Position numbers and translations under genes: made by a program
The notes under the pieces: generated by a model
Told to the model about the DNA's origin: nothing
The model's database searches: none
Seen by the model: only the letters and a program-made list of their open reading frames with translations
Assembly (NCBI RefSeq): GCF_004340905.1
Contig: NZ_SLXD01000011.1
Coordinates: forward strand, 124,001 to 188,000
Length of the DNA: 64,000 bases
Direction of reading: 5' to 3'
From: Rubrivivax gelatinosus
GTDB taxonomy: Bacteria; Pseudomonadota; Gammaproteobacteria; Burkholderiales; Burkholderiaceae_C
Part shown: positions 41,829 through 51,688 of the stretch, piece by piece
Position numbering within the stretch: the stretch's first letter is position 1
Layout: every line of letters starts with the position of its first letter

Positions 41829-42479
41829 ATGCACATCGAACCCGGCGTCCTCGCCCAGACCAAGATCCTCGCCGCCAACGTCGCCGCCAGCGGCGTGCTG
41901 CTGGCGCACCTGCCCGCGCTCGCCAGGCGCCCGGCGCTGTGGCTGCGCACGCTGCTCGCGGCGGTGTTCTTCTCGCTGTTCATGCAGTCCTTCCACATGG
42001 CCGTCGGCCCGTCGGAGCTGCACTTCATCGGCGCGATGCCGATCTACCTGCTGCTGGGTTACCTGCCGACGCTGTTCGGCTTCGCGCTCGGCCTGCTGCT
42101 GCAAGGCCTGCTGTTCGAGCCGCAGGACCTGATGCACCTGGCGGTGAACACGCTGTCGCTGGTCGTGCCGCTGACGGCCGTGCACTTCGGCATCGGCCGC
42201 CGTCTGTCGGCCGCGCAGGTCAGCGAGGCGCGTGTCGCCACGGTGCTGCGCCTGGACGCCGCCTACTACGCCGGCGTCACGCTGATGGTCGGCTTCTGGC
42301 TGGCCATCGGCCAGGAAGCGACGCCGTTCGCCGACTGGGCGCGTTTCGCTTCGTCCTACCTCGTGCTGGTGGCGCTGGAGCCGGTGTTCACGCTGCTGAT
42401 CGTGCGCACCGTGCGCCGCTGGCGCGAAGCCGGCTGGGCGCGCGCCTGCCTGGACGAGCGGCTCACCGCCGCCGCCTGA
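41829..42479 (+). CDS. CbiM-like energy-coupling-factor permease (cobalt transport)
   Basis: A 216-residue membrane protein that begins MHIEPGVLAQTKILAANVAA, the CbiM hallmark in which the N-terminal amine and His2 bind the metal. It has about six helices. Standard Co2+ ECF transporters also need CbiN/CbiQ/CbiO; none is present here. It may work with ATPase/T-subunits encoded elsewhere or act alone. A cobalt role fits the riboswitch and the cobaltochelatase genes downstream. Confidence 0.82.
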   Translation: MHIEPGVLAQTKILAANVAASGVLLAHLPALARRPALWLRTLLAAVFFSLFMQSFHMAVGPSELHFIGAMPIYLLLGYLPTLFGFALGLLLQGLLFEPQDLMHLAVNTLSLVVPLTAVHFGIGRRLSAAQVSEARVATVLRLDAAYYAGVTLMVGFWLAIGQEATPFADWARFASSYLVLVALEPVFTLLIVRTVRRWREAGWARACLDERLTAAA

Positions 42480-42490
42480 CGGACGCCGCC

Positions 42491-43060
42491 ATGCAGATCG
42501 AAACGCCCCCGTTCGATCGCGACAAACCTCGCCCTCAGGGCGAACGCCGGGGGCTGGTGATCGTGCACACCGGGCCGGGCAAGGGCAAGAGCACCGCCGC
42601 CTTCGGCCTGGCGCTGCGCGCCCACGGCCGCGGCAAGGCGGTGAAGATCTTCCAGTTCATGAAAGTGCCCTCGGCACGGTTCGGCGAGCACCGGCTGTTC
42701 GAGCAGCTGGGCATCCCGATCGAAGGCCTGGGCGACGGCTTCAGCTGGAAGAGCCGCGACCTCGGCCACTCCGCCGAGCTGGCGCTGGCCGGCTGGCACC
42801 GCGTGCGCGACACGGTGCTGTCGGGCGCGCACTTCCTCGTCGTGCTCGACGAGGTGATGGCGCCGCTGCGCTACGGCTGGATCCCGCTGGACGAGCTGCT
42901 CGCCTGCCTGCGCGCGCGCCCGCCGCAGGTCAACGTGCTGCTGACCGGGCGTGGCGCGCCGCCGGAGCTGATCGAGGCTGCCGACACGGTCACCGAGATG
43001 ACGAAGCTGAAACACCACTACGACGCCGGCGTGCCTGCACAGCGCGGCATCGAGGACTGA
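42491..43060 (+). CDS. cobO: Cob(I)yrinic acid a,c-diamide adenosyltransferase
   Basis: A 189-residue CobO/BtuR-family protein with the P-loop [21 protein letters not shown] near residue 26 and the conserved block [16 protein letters not shown]. It transfers the adenosyl group of ATP to Co(I) corrinoids, giving the adenosylated intermediate. It starts 11 bases after the CbiM-like stop and is followed 4 bases later by cobW, so it is firmly inside the riboswitch operon. Confidence 0.95.
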   Translation: MQIETPPFDRDKPRPQGERRGLVIVHTGPGKGKSTAAFGLALRAHGRGKAVKIFQFMKVPSARFGEHRLFEQLGIPIEGLGDGFSWKSRDLGHSAELALAGWHRVRDTVLSGAHFLVVLDEVMAPLRYGWIPLDELLACLRARPPQVNVLLTGRGAPPELIEAADTVTEMTKLKHHYDAGVPAQRGIED

Positions 43061-43064
43061 ACCC

Positions 43065-44111
43065 ATGCACAAGATCCCCGCGACCATCGTCACCGGCTTC
43101 CTCGGCGCCGGCAAGACGACGCTGCTGCGCCACCTGCTGACGAACGCCGGCGGCCGCCGCATCGCCGTCATCGTCAACGAGTTCGGCGCCCTCGGCATCG
43201 ACGGCGAGCTGCTGCGCGGCTGCGGCGTCGGCTGCGACGACGAGGGCCGCGACGACGGCAACCTCGTCGAACTCGCCAACGGCTGCCTGTGCTGCACCGT
43301 GCAGGAGGAGTTCGCGCCGGTGATGGAACGCCTGGCCGAACGCCGCGATCGCATCGACCACCTCGTCATCGAGACCTCGGGCCTGGCGCTGCCCAAGCCG
43401 CTGGTGCAGGCCTTCCAGTGGCCGACGCTGCGCCACGCCTTCACGGTGGACGCCGTCGTCACCGTCGTCGACGCGCCGGCGGTGGCCGAAGGCCGGTTCG
43501 CCGACGACCCGCAGGCCGTCGACCTGCAGCGCCGCGCCGACGACAACCTCGACCACGAGTCGCCGCTGGCCGAGCTTTTCGCCGACCAGCTCGCCACCGC
43601 CGACCTCGTCGTGCTGAACAAGACCGACGCGCTCGACGCCGCGGCGCTGGCCGCCGTCGAGGCCCAGGTGCGTGCCGGCGCGCCGGCGGCCGTCAAGCTG
43701 CTCGCCGCGCAGCACGGGCGCCTGGCGCCCGACGTGCTGCTGGGACTGGGCCGCGCCGTCGAGGACAGCATCGACGCCCGCCGCACCCACCACGACGAAG
43801 AAGAGGACCACGACCACGACGAGTTCGACTCGGTCGCGCTGACGGTCGAGGTGACGGACCGCGAGCGCCTGCTGCAGGCGCTGGCCGCGCTCGTCGCGCG
43901 CCACGAGATCTACCGCGCCAAGGGTTTCGTCGCGCTGCCGGGCGCGGCGATGCGCCTGGTCGTGCAAGGCGTCGGCGCCCGTCTGGACAGCCACTTCGAC
44001 CGCGCCTGGCGCGCGGGCGAGGCACGTGTCTCGCGCCTGGTGCTGATCGGCGCCGAGCTCGACGCGGCCGTGCTGCAGCGCGAACTGCAGCAGGCGTTGT
44101 CCGCCGGCTGA
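43065..44111 (+). CDS. cobW: CobW GTP-dependent metal-transfer protein
   Basis: A 348-residue G3E GTPase. The P-loop is [11 protein letters not shown] at 11-21, the metal-binding motif CLCC near residue 73, the G4 motif NKTD near 185, and a His/Asp/Glu-rich stretch ([14 protein letters not shown]) near 245 that may store metal. CobW is thought to deliver Co2+ to the CobN chelatase. A C-terminal CobW_C domain follows. It sits directly before cobN. Confidence 0.95.
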   Translation: MHKIPATIVTGFLGAGKTTLLRHLLTNAGGRRIAVIVNEFGALGIDGELLRGCGVGCDDEGRDDGNLVELANGCLCCTVQEEFAPVMERLAERRDRIDHLVIETSGLALPKPLVQAFQWPTLRHAFTVDAVVTVVDAPAVAEGRFADDPQAVDLQRRADDNLDHESPLAELFADQLATADLVVLNKTDALDAAALAAVEAQVRAGAPAAVKLLAAQHGRLAPDVLLGLGRAVEDSIDARRTHHDEEEDHDHDEFDSVALTVEVTDRERLLQALAALVARHEIYRAKGFVALPGAAMRLVVQGVGARLDSHFDRAWRAGEARVSRLVLIGAELDAAVLQRELQQALSAG

Positions 44112-44117
44112 GGCCGG

Positions 44118-47100
44118 ATGCACCTGCTGTCCACACGCGCCGCCGGCCTCGTCGACGACGAGGGCCGCGGCGTCGTGCGCCTGGCGCAGACGCCGGGCGA
44201 GATCGTCGTGCTCAGCGCCGCCGACAGCACGCTGGCGCTGCTGGCCGACACCGCCGCGGCGCTGCCCGCCGACTTTCCGAGCGTCCGCCTGGCCAACCTG
44301 ATGGCGCTGCGCCAGCCGGCGTCGGTGGACCTCTACGTCGACGAGGTGCTGCAGCACGCGCGTGCGGTCGTCGTCGACCACCTCGGCAACGCCGCCGACT
44401 GGGCCTATCTCGTCGAGCAGGCCGGGCGCACGGCGCGCCGGCGTGGCCAGTGGCTGGCGCTGTTCTCGGGCGACTTCGGCGAAGACCCGCAGCTGCTCGC
44501 ACGTTCCACCGCCGCGGCCGACGACTGCCGCCTGCTCTGGCGCTGTCTGCGCGACGGCGGGCCGGCGCAGGCCGAGGCCTTCTTCGCGCTGATCGTGCAC
44601 GCCGCCTTCGGCCGCGGCGAACGCCCGTCGCTGCCCGAGCCGCTGCCTTGTGCGCTGCCTTACGTGCCGCGCGACGCCGTCGCCTGGCCCGCGCGCCCGG
44701 CCGGCGCGCCGGTGGCGCTGCTGGTTTTCTACCGGGCGCATCTGCAGTCGGGCAACACGGCGGTCTTCGACGCCCAGCTCGCGGCGCTGGCCGCCGCCGG
44801 GCTGGAGCCGCTGGCGCTGGCGGTGGACACGCTGAAGAACCCGGAGAGCCTGGCGCTGCTGCGCGCGCTGGCGGCGCGCCACGCGGTCGACGTCGTGCTC
44901 AACGCGACGGCGTTTGCGCTCGGCGGCGCCGGCGCCGGTTTCGCGCCGCTGGCCGGCGATGCGCCGGTGCTGCAGCTGCTGCTGGCCGGCAGCACACGCG
45001 AACGCTGGGCCGAAGACCCGCACGGCCTGGCGCCACGCGACCTGGCGATGCAGGTCGTGCTGCCCGAGGTCGACGGCCGCATCGCGACGCGTGCGATCAG
45101 CTTCAAGGGTGTGGCCTGGCGCTGCGAGCGCACCGAGATCGACGTCGTGCGCTACCAGCCCGAGCCCGAGCGCATGCGCTTCGTCGCCGAGCTGGCGCGG
45201 CGCTGGTGCCGGCTGCGCCACGTGCCGCCGGCCGAACAGCGCCTGGCGCTGGTGCTGGCCAACTACCCGAACGACGACGCGCGCCTGGCCAACGGCGTCG
45301 GCCTGGACACGCCGGCTTCGACGCGGGCGATCCTGCAGGCGCTGCACGACGCGGGTTATGCCGTCGGCGCGCTGCCGCCCGACAGCGAGGCGCTGATGCA
45401 CACGCTCGCCGCCGGCGTCACCAACGACACCGCGGCCAACGACGCGCGCCCGGCGCTGCAAAGCCTGGCGCTGGCCGACTACCGCGCCGAGTTCGAGCGT
45501 CTGCCGGCCGTCTGCCGCGACGCCGTGCACGCGCTCTGGGGCGCGCCCGAGGCCGACCCGATGCAACGCGCCGGGCGTTTCATGATCCCGGGGCTGCGCC
45601 TGGGGCGGGTCTTCGTCGGCGTGCAGCCGGCGCGTTCGCGCGGGCCGGACCTGCTGGCGCGTTACCACGACGCCGACCTGGTGCCGCCGCACGCCTATCT
45701 GGCGTTCTATTTCTGGCTGCGCCGCCGCTGGGCGGCCGACGCCGTCGTGCACGTCGGCAAACACGGCAACCTGGAGTGGCTGCCGGGCAAGAGCGTCGCG
45801 CTCGGCGAGGCCTGCTGGCCCGATCTGCTGCTCGGGCCGATGCCGCACCTGTACCCGTTCATCGTCAACGACCCCGGCGAAGGCTGCCAGGCCAAACGCC
45901 GCACGCAGGCGGTCATCGTCGACCACCTGATGCCGCCGCTGACACGTGCCGAGTCCTACGGTGCGCTGCTCGACATCGAACGCACGATGGACGAGTACTA
46001 CGAGGCGCTGGCGCTGGACCCGCCGCGCGCGCGCCGGCTGCGCCAGGTGCTGCTCGGCCAGGTGCTGGACGCTGGGCTGCACCGCGAGCTCGGTTTCGAC
46101 GCCCCGGCCGACGACACCCAGCGCGAGGCCCTGCTGCGCCGCCTCGACGCCTTTCTCTGCGAGCTGAAGGAAGCGCAGATCCGCGACGGCCTGCACGTCT
46201 TCGGCCGCTCGCCCGAGGGCCGGGCGCGGCGCGACACGCTGCGTGCGCTGGCGCGTTTCGAACGCGGTGCGGCGCCGGGCGACGCCAGCCTGCTGCGCGC
46301 GCTGGCCGCCGACCTGGCGCTGGATTTCGACCCGCTGGCGCCCGACTGGGCCCAGCCCTGGACCGGCGCGCGCCCGGCCTTGCTGCTGTCGCTGACCGAC
46401 ACGCCCTGGCGCCACGCCGGCCACACGCGTGAACGCCTGGAGCTGCTGGCCGAACGCCTGCTCGAAGCGCATGCGCTGCAGCCCGACGCGCCGGCCGCCG
46501 ACGCCGCCGCCTGGCCGCAGACCGCGCCGGTGCTGGCCACGCTGCGCGACGTGCTGGCGCCGAGGCTGGACGCCTGCGGCGCCGAGGAGATGCGCCAGCT
46601 GCTGCGTGGCCTGGCCGGGCGTGTCGTGCCACCCGGCCCCAGCGGCGCGCCGTCGCGCGGCCGCGCCGACACCTTGCCGACCGGGCGCAACTTCTACGCC
46701 GTCGACACCCGCGCCGTGCCCACCGTCGCCGCCTGGACCACCGGGCGCGCCGCCGCCGAGCGCCTGGTCGAACGCCATCTGCAGGACCACGGCGCGCTGC
46801 CGGCCACGGTCGGCCTGTCGGTCTGGGGCACGAGCACGATGCGCTCGGGCGGCGAAGACCTGGCCCAGGCGCTGGCGCTGCTCGGCGCGCGGCCCCAGTG
46901 GGCCGCCGGCAGCGGCCGTGTGCTCGACGTCGAGCTGCTGCCGGTGGCCGTGCTCGGCCGCCCGCGCATCGACGTCACGCTGCGGGTCTCAGGTTTCTTC
47001 CGCGACGCCTTCCCGAACCTGATCGAACTCTTCGACGCCGCGGTGCGTGCCGTCGCCGCAGTGCCGGCCGAAGACGAGAGCGACGACGAGAACCCGGTGC

Positions 47101-47897
47101 GCGCGCGGGTGCAGCGCGAGGCGCTGGCCGCCGAGCAGGCCGGGCTGGACGCCGAGGCCGCGCAGCGCCAGGCGAGCTGGCGTGTCTTCGGCCCGCGCCC
47201 CGGCGGCTACGGCGCCGGGCTGCAGGAGCTGATCGCCGGCCGGCGCTGGCAGGGCCGTGGCGACCTCGCCGAGGCCTATCTGCGTGCCGGCGCCTACGCC
47301 TATGGCGGCGGCAGCGACGGCCAGGCGGCGCGTGCCGCGCTCGAGACCCGGCTGCAGGGCCTGGACCTGATCGCGCACAACCAGGACAACCACGAGCACG
47401 ACCTGCTCGACTCCGACGACTACTACCAGTTCCAGGGCGGCATGGCCGCCGCCGTCGAGGCGCTGCGCGGCAGCGCGCCGGCGCTCTACCACGGCGACCT
47501 GAGCGTGCCCGGCGCGCCGCGAGTGCGCCCGCTGCGCGAGGAGATCGCCCGCGTGCTGCGCGCCCGCGCGGTGAACCCGAAGTGGCTCGAAGGCATACGC
47601 CGCCACGGCTACAAGGGCGCGTTCGAGATCGCCGCGACGGTGGACTTCCTGTTCGCCTTCTCGGCCACCACCGGGCTGGTCGAGGACCACCAGTACGCGC
47701 TGGTCGCCGACGCCTATCTGCACGACGAGACGACACGCGAGTTCCTGCTGCGCCACAACCCCGGGGCGCTGCGCGCCGTCGGCGAGCGCCTGCTGGAGGC
47801 GATGCAGCGCGGCCTGTGGCGCGAGCCCGGGGCCGAGCGCGAACGCATCACCGCGCACCTGCTGGCGCTGGAGCAGCGCCTGGAAGACGAAGCCTGA
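44118..47897 (+). CDS. cobN: Aerobic cobaltochelatase large subunit
   Basis: A 1,259-residue CobN/BchH-family protein of normal size. Conserved segments include KHGNLEWLPGKSVAL, DLLLGPMPHLYPFIVNDPGEG and LPTGRNFYAVDTRAVPT. It inserts Co2+ into hydrogenobyrinic acid a,c-diamide at the expense of ATP, with two smaller AAA+/VWA partners. These are encoded immediately downstream. The presence of CobN points to the oxygen-dependent cobalamin pathway. Confidence 0.96.
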   Translation: MHLLSTRAAGLVDDEGRGVVRLAQTPGEIVVLSAADSTLALLADTAAALPADFPSVRLANLMALRQPASVDLYVDEVLQHARAVVVDHLGNAADWAYLVEQAGRTARRRGQWLALFSGDFGEDPQLLARSTAAADDCRLLWRCLRDGGPAQAEAFFALIVHAAFGRGERPSLPEPLPCALPYVPRDAVAWPARPAGAPVALLVFYRAHLQSGNTAVFDAQLAALAAAGLEPLALAVDTLKNPESLALLRALAARHAVDVVLNATAFALGGAGAGFAPLAGDAPVLQLLLAGSTRERWAEDPHGLAPRDLAMQVVLPEVDGRIATRAISFKGVAWRCERTEIDVVRYQPEPERMRFVAELARRWCRLRHVPPAEQRLALVLANYPNDDARLANGVGLDTPASTRAILQALHDAGYAVGALPPDSEALMHTLAAGVTNDTAANDARPALQSLALADYRAEFERLPAVCRDAVHALWGAPEADPMQRAGRFMIPGLRLGRVFVGVQPARSRGPDLLARYHDADLVPPHAYLAFYFWLRRRWAADAVVHVGKHGNLEWLPGKSVALGEACWPDLLLGPMPHLYPFIVNDPGEGCQAKRRTQAVIVDHLMPPLTRAESYGALLDIERTMDEYYEALALDPPRARRLRQVLLGQVLDAGLHRELGFDAPADDTQREALLRRLDAFLCELKEAQIRDGLHVFGRSPEGRARRDTLRALARFERGAAPGDASLLRALAADLALDFDPLAPDWAQPWTGARPALLLSLTDTPWRHAGHTRERLELLAERLLEAHALQPDAPAADAAAWPQTAPVLATLRDVLAPRLDACGAEEMRQLLRGLAGRVVPPGPSGAPSRGRADTLPTGRNFYAVDTRAVPTVAAWTTGRAAAERLVERHLQDHGALPATVGLSVWGTSTMRSGGEDLAQALALLGARPQWAAGSGRVLDVELLPVAVLGRPRIDVTLRVSGFFRDAFPNLIELFDAAVRAVAAVPAEDESDDENPVRARVQREALAAEQAGLDAEAAQRQASWRVFGPRPGGYGAGLQELIAGRRWQGRGDLAEAYLRAGAYAYGGGSDGQAARAALETRLQGLDLIAHNQDNHEHDLLDSDDYYQFQGGMAAAVEALRGSAPALYHGDLSVPGAPRVRPLREEIARVLRARAVNPKWLEGIRRHGYKGAFEIAATVDFLFAFSATTGLVEDHQYALVADAYLHDETTREFLLRHNPGALRAVGERLLEAMQRGLWREPGAERERITAHLLALEQRLEDEA

Positions 47898-47901
47898 ACG
47901 C

Positions 47902-48909
47902 ATGAACCCCGAGACCGAACTCCCCGCCTACCCGTTCAGCGCCCTCGTCGGCCAGCCGCGGCTGCAGCAGGCGCTGCTGCTGGCCGCCGTCGACGAGAGC
48001 CTGGGCGGCGTGCTGATCAGCGGCCCGCGCGGCACCGCCAAGTCGACCGCGGCGCGCGCGCTGGCGGCGCTGCTGCCCGGCGCGCCCTTCGTCACGCTGC
48101 CGCTGGCGGCCAGCCTGGAGCAGCTGGTCGGCACGCTGGACGTCGAGGACGTGCTGCGCGACGGCCGGCTGCGTTTCAAGCCCGGCCTGCTGGCGCGCGC
48201 CCACGGCGGCGTGCTCTACGTCGACGAGGTCAACCTGCTGCCCGACGCGCTGGTCGACGCGCTGCTCGACGCCGCCGCCAGCGGCGTGCACACCGTCGAG
48301 CGCGACGGCATCTCCGAGCGCCACGCCTCGCGTTTCGTGCTCGTCGGCACGATGAACCCCGAGGAAGGCGAGCTGCGGCCGCAGCTGCTGGACCGTTTCG
48401 GGCTGTCGGTCGTGATCGCCAACCCGGCCGACACCGCGGCGCGCCAGGCCATCCTGCGCGCCCGCCTGGCTTTCGACCGCGACCCGCAGCGTGTGCTGGC
48501 CGAACACGCCGCGCACGACGCCGCGCTGGCGCAGGCCGTCGCCACGGCGCGGGCGCGGCTGGACACGGTCGATGTCGGCGACGCGGCGCTGGCGCGTGCC
48601 GCCGACCTGGCGCACGCCGCCGGCGTCGACGGCCTGCGTGCCGACCTCGTGATGCTGCGCGCCGCACGCGCGCTGGCGGCGCTGGACGGCCGCGACGCCG
48701 TGCGTGTCCAGGACGTCGACGCCGTCGCCGACGACGCGCTGCTGCACCGCCGCCGCCACCCGGCACCACCGCCGGCCGTGCGCCCCGAAGCGCCACCGCC
48801 ACCGCCCGCGTCCGGCAGCGGCGGAGACGGCGACTGGGGCGCGCTGCCGCCGCAGCCGGCGGGTTTCGAGACCGCCTCGCTGCCCGGCACCTGGCGCCCA
48901 AAAGCCTAG
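47902..48909 (+). CDS. ChlI-like AAA+ ATPase subunit of cobaltochelatase
   Basis: A 335-residue AAA+ protein related to magnesium-chelatase ChlI/BchI. Walker A is GPRGTAKST near residue 40, Walker B LYVDEVN near 110, and the sensor region includes FVLVGTMNPEEGELRPQLLDRFG. The C-terminus is Pro-rich and ends ...RPKA. Four bases before its stop codon the mRNA carries a -1 slippery heptamer, so some ribosomes should continue into the VWA frame. The short product would then be the small subunit. Confidence 0.9.
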   Translation: MNPETELPAYPFSALVGQPRLQQALLLAAVDESLGGVLISGPRGTAKSTAARALAALLPGAPFVTLPLAASLEQLVGTLDVEDVLRDGRLRFKPGLLARAHGGVLYVDEVNLLPDALVDALLDAAASGVHTVERDGISERHASRFVLVGTMNPEEGELRPQLLDRFGLSVVIANPADTAARQAILRARLAFDRDPQRVLAEHAAHDAALAQAVATARARLDTVDVGDAALARAADLAHAAGVDGLRADLVMLRAARALAALDGRDAVRVQDVDAVADDALLHRRRHPAPPPAVRPEAPPPPPASGSGGDGDWGALPPQPAGFETASLPGTWRPKA

Positions 48910-48952
48910 GCCGCCGCGGCCCGGGCCGGCACGCCGGCCTGCCGCGGTGGCC
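48897..48952 (+). promoter_or_regulatory. Programmed -1 ribosomal frameshift signal
   Basis: The heptamer C-CCA-AAA (48897-48903) is in the right phase. It is followed by a 5-base spacer that includes the first bases of the zero-frame stop codon TAG (48907-48909). Then comes an 11-bp stem, GGCCGCCGCGG (48909-48919) pairing with CCGCGGTGGCC (48942-48952), with one G-T wobble and a smaller inner hairpin (924-929 with 934-939). Slippage leads exactly into the VWA frame. Confidence 0.82.
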
Positions 48953-49568
48953 GCTTCCTGCACCGGGCGGCACGCTGGCCGGCGCCGCGGCGCCCGGCGC
49001 CGGCGGCGCACCCGACTGGCTGCGAACGCTGCTCGCCAAAGGCCCGCGGCCGCTGGCGCCCGAACACCTGCGCCGGCGTGCCGCCGCCACGCCGCCGCCG
49101 CGCTGCCACCTGGTGCTGCTCGACACCTCGGGCTCGATGCGCCGCGGCGGCCGGCTGGCACGCGCCAAAGGTGTTGCCGCCTGGCTGGTGGCGCAGGCCG
49201 CGCGCCACGGCGATCACCTGGGTCTGCTGGCTTTCGGCGGCGCCGGGCTGCAGTGGCTGATCGCGCCCGGCCCGGCGCGGCGCGCCGCCGCCGTGCGCCT
49301 GCCGCCGCTGGGCGGTGGCGGCGGCACGCCGCTGGCGCAGGCGCTGGCCGCCGCCGAGCCGGTGCTGCAGCGCCACCCCGGCGCCTGGCTCTGGCTGCTC
49401 AGCGACGGCCGTTGCCCCGGCGAGCCGCCAGCGCCACGCGCCGCGGCCCAGGTCGTGATCGTCGACCACGACGACGGCCCGGTGACGATCGGCCGCTGCG
49501 CCGCGTGGGCCGAGCGCTGGGGCGCGCGCTGCGTGCCAGCCCAAGGCTTCAACGGAGAACGACGATGA
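48903..49568 (+). CDS. VWA-domain part of the ChlD-like cobaltochelatase subunit, reached by -1 frameshift
   Basis: The frame is open from the slip site (48903) to 49568 and encodes about 221 residues: a Pro/Gly/Ala linker, then a VWA domain with the MIDAS motif DTSGSM and [12 protein letters not shown]. No ATG, GTG or TTG is usable before an internal GTG at 49113, and that GTG would cut off the first strand of the VWA fold. Expression is therefore expected as a fusion with the preceding ATPase (product 47902-49568, about 555 residues). ChlD-type subunits (AAA+ plus VWA) pair with ChlI-type ones in metal chelatases. Confidence 0.78.
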   Translation, partial: SLGRRGPGRHAGLPRWPLPAPGGTLAGAAAPGAGGAPDWLRTLLAKGPRPLAPEHLRRRAAATPPPRCHLVLLDTSGSMRRGGRLARAKGVAAWLVAQAARHGDHLGLLAFGGAGLQWLIAPGPARRAAAVRLPPLGGGGGTPLAQALAAAEPVLQRHPGAWLWLLSDGRCPGEPPAPRAAAQVVIVDHDDGPVTIGRCAAWAERWGARCVPAQGFNGERR

Positions 49569-49957
49569 ACCCGATCACCGAACTGCTGGTCTGCCACACC
49601 TGCCGCCCGCCGGGCGCGCCGCGCGACGGCGTCACCGCCGGCCAGCAGCTCCTGGACGCCGTGCAGGCGCTGGCCGCCGACACGCCGGGCGCGCCGACGG
49701 TGCGCGCCGTCGCCTGCCTGTCGGCCTGCGGCCGCGGCTGCAGCGCCGCGCTGCAGGCGCCGGGCAAGTACAGCTACGTCTTCGGCGACCTGCAGGCCGA
49801 TGCCGCCAGCGCCGCCGATCTGCTGGCCGCCGCGGCGCGCCACCAGGCGCTGCCGGACGGCCAGATCCCCTGGCGCGAGCGGCCCGAGGCCTTGCGCCGC
49901 GGCACGCTGGCGCGGCTGCCGCCGCCGGCGTGCGCTATTGCCGCACCGGAGATCTGA
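49565..49957 (+). CDS. DUF1636 family protein (cobalamin-locus associated)
   Basis: A 130-residue protein with the DUF1636 pattern: an N-terminal VCHTCRPPG and a middle [28 protein letters not shown]. The four cysteines resemble those of thioredoxin-like ferredoxins, so metal or Fe-S binding is possible. The family often sits beside cobN/cobW; function is unknown. The ATG overlaps the VWA stop (ATGA), with GGAGA just upstream. Confidence 0.8.
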   Translation: MNPITELLVCHTCRPPGAPRDGVTAGQQLLDAVQALAADTPGAPTVRAVACLSACGRGCSAALQAPGKYSYVFGDLQADAASAADLLAAAARHQALPDGQIPWRERPEALRRGTLARLPPPACAIAAPEI

Positions 49958-49963
49958 GCGCTC

Positions 49964-49990
49964 TCAATATTTCTGTTGTCGTGCCGACAT
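49964..49990 (+). promoter_or_regulatory. Sigma-28-like promoter for the MCP gene
   Basis: TCAATATT, an 11-base spacer, then GCCGACAT, close to the flagellar sigma-28 consensus (TAAAGTTT-N11-GCCGATAA; 5/8 and 6/8 matches). It lies 50 bases upstream of the chemoreceptor start and after the end of the cob operon. Confidence 0.55.
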
Positions 49991-50040
49991 CCGACAGACG
50001 TGCCGCCCGGCCTGGGCGCGCCGTTGCCGGAGTCCGCCTG

Positions 50041-51591
50041 ATGCTTTCGTCTTTCCGCTCGAAGATCGTCGGTTTGATCGTGCTCGCCGTGGCCGGGATG
50101 TGCCTGCTGTCGGCACTGTCCTTCTGGCAGCTGCGCAACCAGCTCATCGAAGGGCGCCGCGGCGAACTGGTGTCGGCGGTGCAGTCGGCGTTCACGATCG
50201 TCGACGCCTACCGCGCCAAGGCCGAAGCCGGCAAGATGAGCGTCGACCAGGCCAAGGCGGCCGCCGTCGACGCGCTGCGCGACTCGCGTTTCGGCCCCGA
50301 AGGCAAGGACTACTTCTACATCTGGACGCTGGACTCGGTGAACGTGCTGGTGCCCAGCAAACCCGAGTGGGCCGGCCAGCGCCTGGTCGGCAAGGTGCTC
50401 GACGCCAACGGCGTCGACGTCATCGCCGCGATGATCACCAGCCTGAAGGCCAGCCCCGACGGCAGGACCTTCGTCGAGGTCATGTTCCCCAAGCCCGGCG
50501 AGACCGTGCCGCAGGCCAAGCTGCAGTACGTGCAGCGTGTCCAGGGCTGGGACTGGATGGTCGGCTCGGGGCTGTACATGGACGGCATCGCGGCGCAGGT
50601 GCGCACCGCGGCGCTGAAGGCGCTGGCGCTCGCCGGCTCGCTGATCCTGCTGCTCGGTGCCGCGGGCTTCTGGATCGCGCGTGTCGTGCTGCGCCAGATC
50701 GGCGGCGAGCCCGAACAGGCGATGGCGGCGATGAAGTCCGTCGCCGCCGGTGACCTGACCGTGACGGTGCCGGTGTCGCATCCCGACAGCCTGATGGCCG
50801 AACTCGACGCCACCGTGAAGTCGCTGCGCTCGACGATCGCCAGCGTGCGCGGTTCGATCGACAGCATCTCGACCGCCTCCTCGCAGATCGCCGTCGGCAG
50901 CGCCGACCTGTCGGCGCGCACCGAGCAGACCGCGTCCAACCTGCAGCAGACGGCCTCGGCGATGGAAGAGCTGACGGGCACGGTGCAGAGCACCGCCCAG
51001 TCGGCGGGCCAGGCGCACGACCTCGCCGAGCAGGCGGCCGCGTCGGCGGTCAGCGGCAGCCAGGCGGTCGGCAAGGTGGTGCAGACGATGGGCGCGATCA
51101 ACGACAGCTCGCGCCGCATCGCCGACATCATCGGCACGATCGACGGCATCGCGTTCCAGACCAACATCCTGGCGCTCAACGCGGCGGTCGAGGCGGCCCG
51201 CGCCGGCGAGCAGGGCCGCGGTTTTGCCGTCGTCGCCGGCGAGGTGCGCACGCTGGCCCAGCGCAGCGCCCAGGCGGCCAAGGAGATCAAGTCGCTGATC
51301 CAGGAGTCGGTCGAGCGGGTCGACGCCGGCAGCTCGCTGGTGAGCACGGCCGGCAACGCGATGGCGGCGCTGGAGCAGAGCGTGGCGCGTGTGTCGACGA
51401 CGATCTCCGAGATCACCGGCGCGGCGCACGAGCAGTCCACCGGCATCGGCGAGGTCAACAAGGCGGTGGCCGAACTCGACCGCGCGACGCAGCAGAACGC
51501 CGCGCTCGTGGAGGAGTCGGGCGCCGCGGCCGAGAGCCTGAAGGAGCAGGCGCGCCGCCTGCGTGATGCGGTCGAGGTGTTCCGCATCTGA
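50041..51591 (+). CDS. Methyl-accepting chemotaxis protein with Cache sensor
   Basis: A 516-residue chemoreceptor. The first membrane helix is near 10-30. A periplasmic single-Cache-like domain follows ([18 protein letters not shown]...[15 protein letters not shown]), then the second helix near 195-220, HAMP, and the signalling hairpin with the highly conserved [34 protein letters not shown]. There is no C-terminal CheR-tethering pentapeptide. The ligand is unknown; Cache domains of this type often bind small carboxylates or amino acids. Confidence 0.92.
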   Translation: MLSSFRSKIVGLIVLAVAGMCLLSALSFWQLRNQLIEGRRGELVSAVQSAFTIVDAYRAKAEAGKMSVDQAKAAAVDALRDSRFGPEGKDYFYIWTLDSVNVLVPSKPEWAGQRLVGKVLDANGVDVIAAMITSLKASPDGRTFVEVMFPKPGETVPQAKLQYVQRVQGWDWMVGSGLYMDGIAAQVRTAALKALALAGSLILLLGAAGFWIARVVLRQIGGEPEQAMAAMKSVAAGDLTVTVPVSHPDSLMAELDATVKSLRSTIASVRGSIDSISTASSQIAVGSADLSARTEQTASNLQQTASAMEELTGTVQSTAQSAGQAHDLAEQAAASAVSGSQAVGKVVQTMGAINDSSRRIADIIGTIDGIAFQTNILALNAAVEAARAGEQGRGFAVVAGEVRTLAQRSAQAAKEIKSLIQESVERVDAGSSLVSTAGNAMAALEQSVARVSTTISEITGAAHEQSTGIGEVNKAVAELDRATQQNAALVEESGAAAESLKEQARRLRDAVEVFRI

Positions 51592-51688
51592 GGCCCCGGC
51601 CAGGCCGCATGGCCATCCGACGGCGGATCTGAAAGAATCGCCGCAAAACAAGAAAACGCCGGGCCACCGGCGTGCCGTCGGAGTTGTC

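Noticed and set aside
42990..46790. A 1,266-residue open frame antisense to cobW and cobN
   Set aside because: It is composed of repeated Gln/Arg/Ala/Val runs with no domain, opposite two confidently identified genes.
49113..49568. An independent VWA gene starting at the GTG at 49113
   Set aside because: This start falls inside the first beta strand of the VWA fold, upstream coding is continuous in frame, and the frameshift signal explains expression better.
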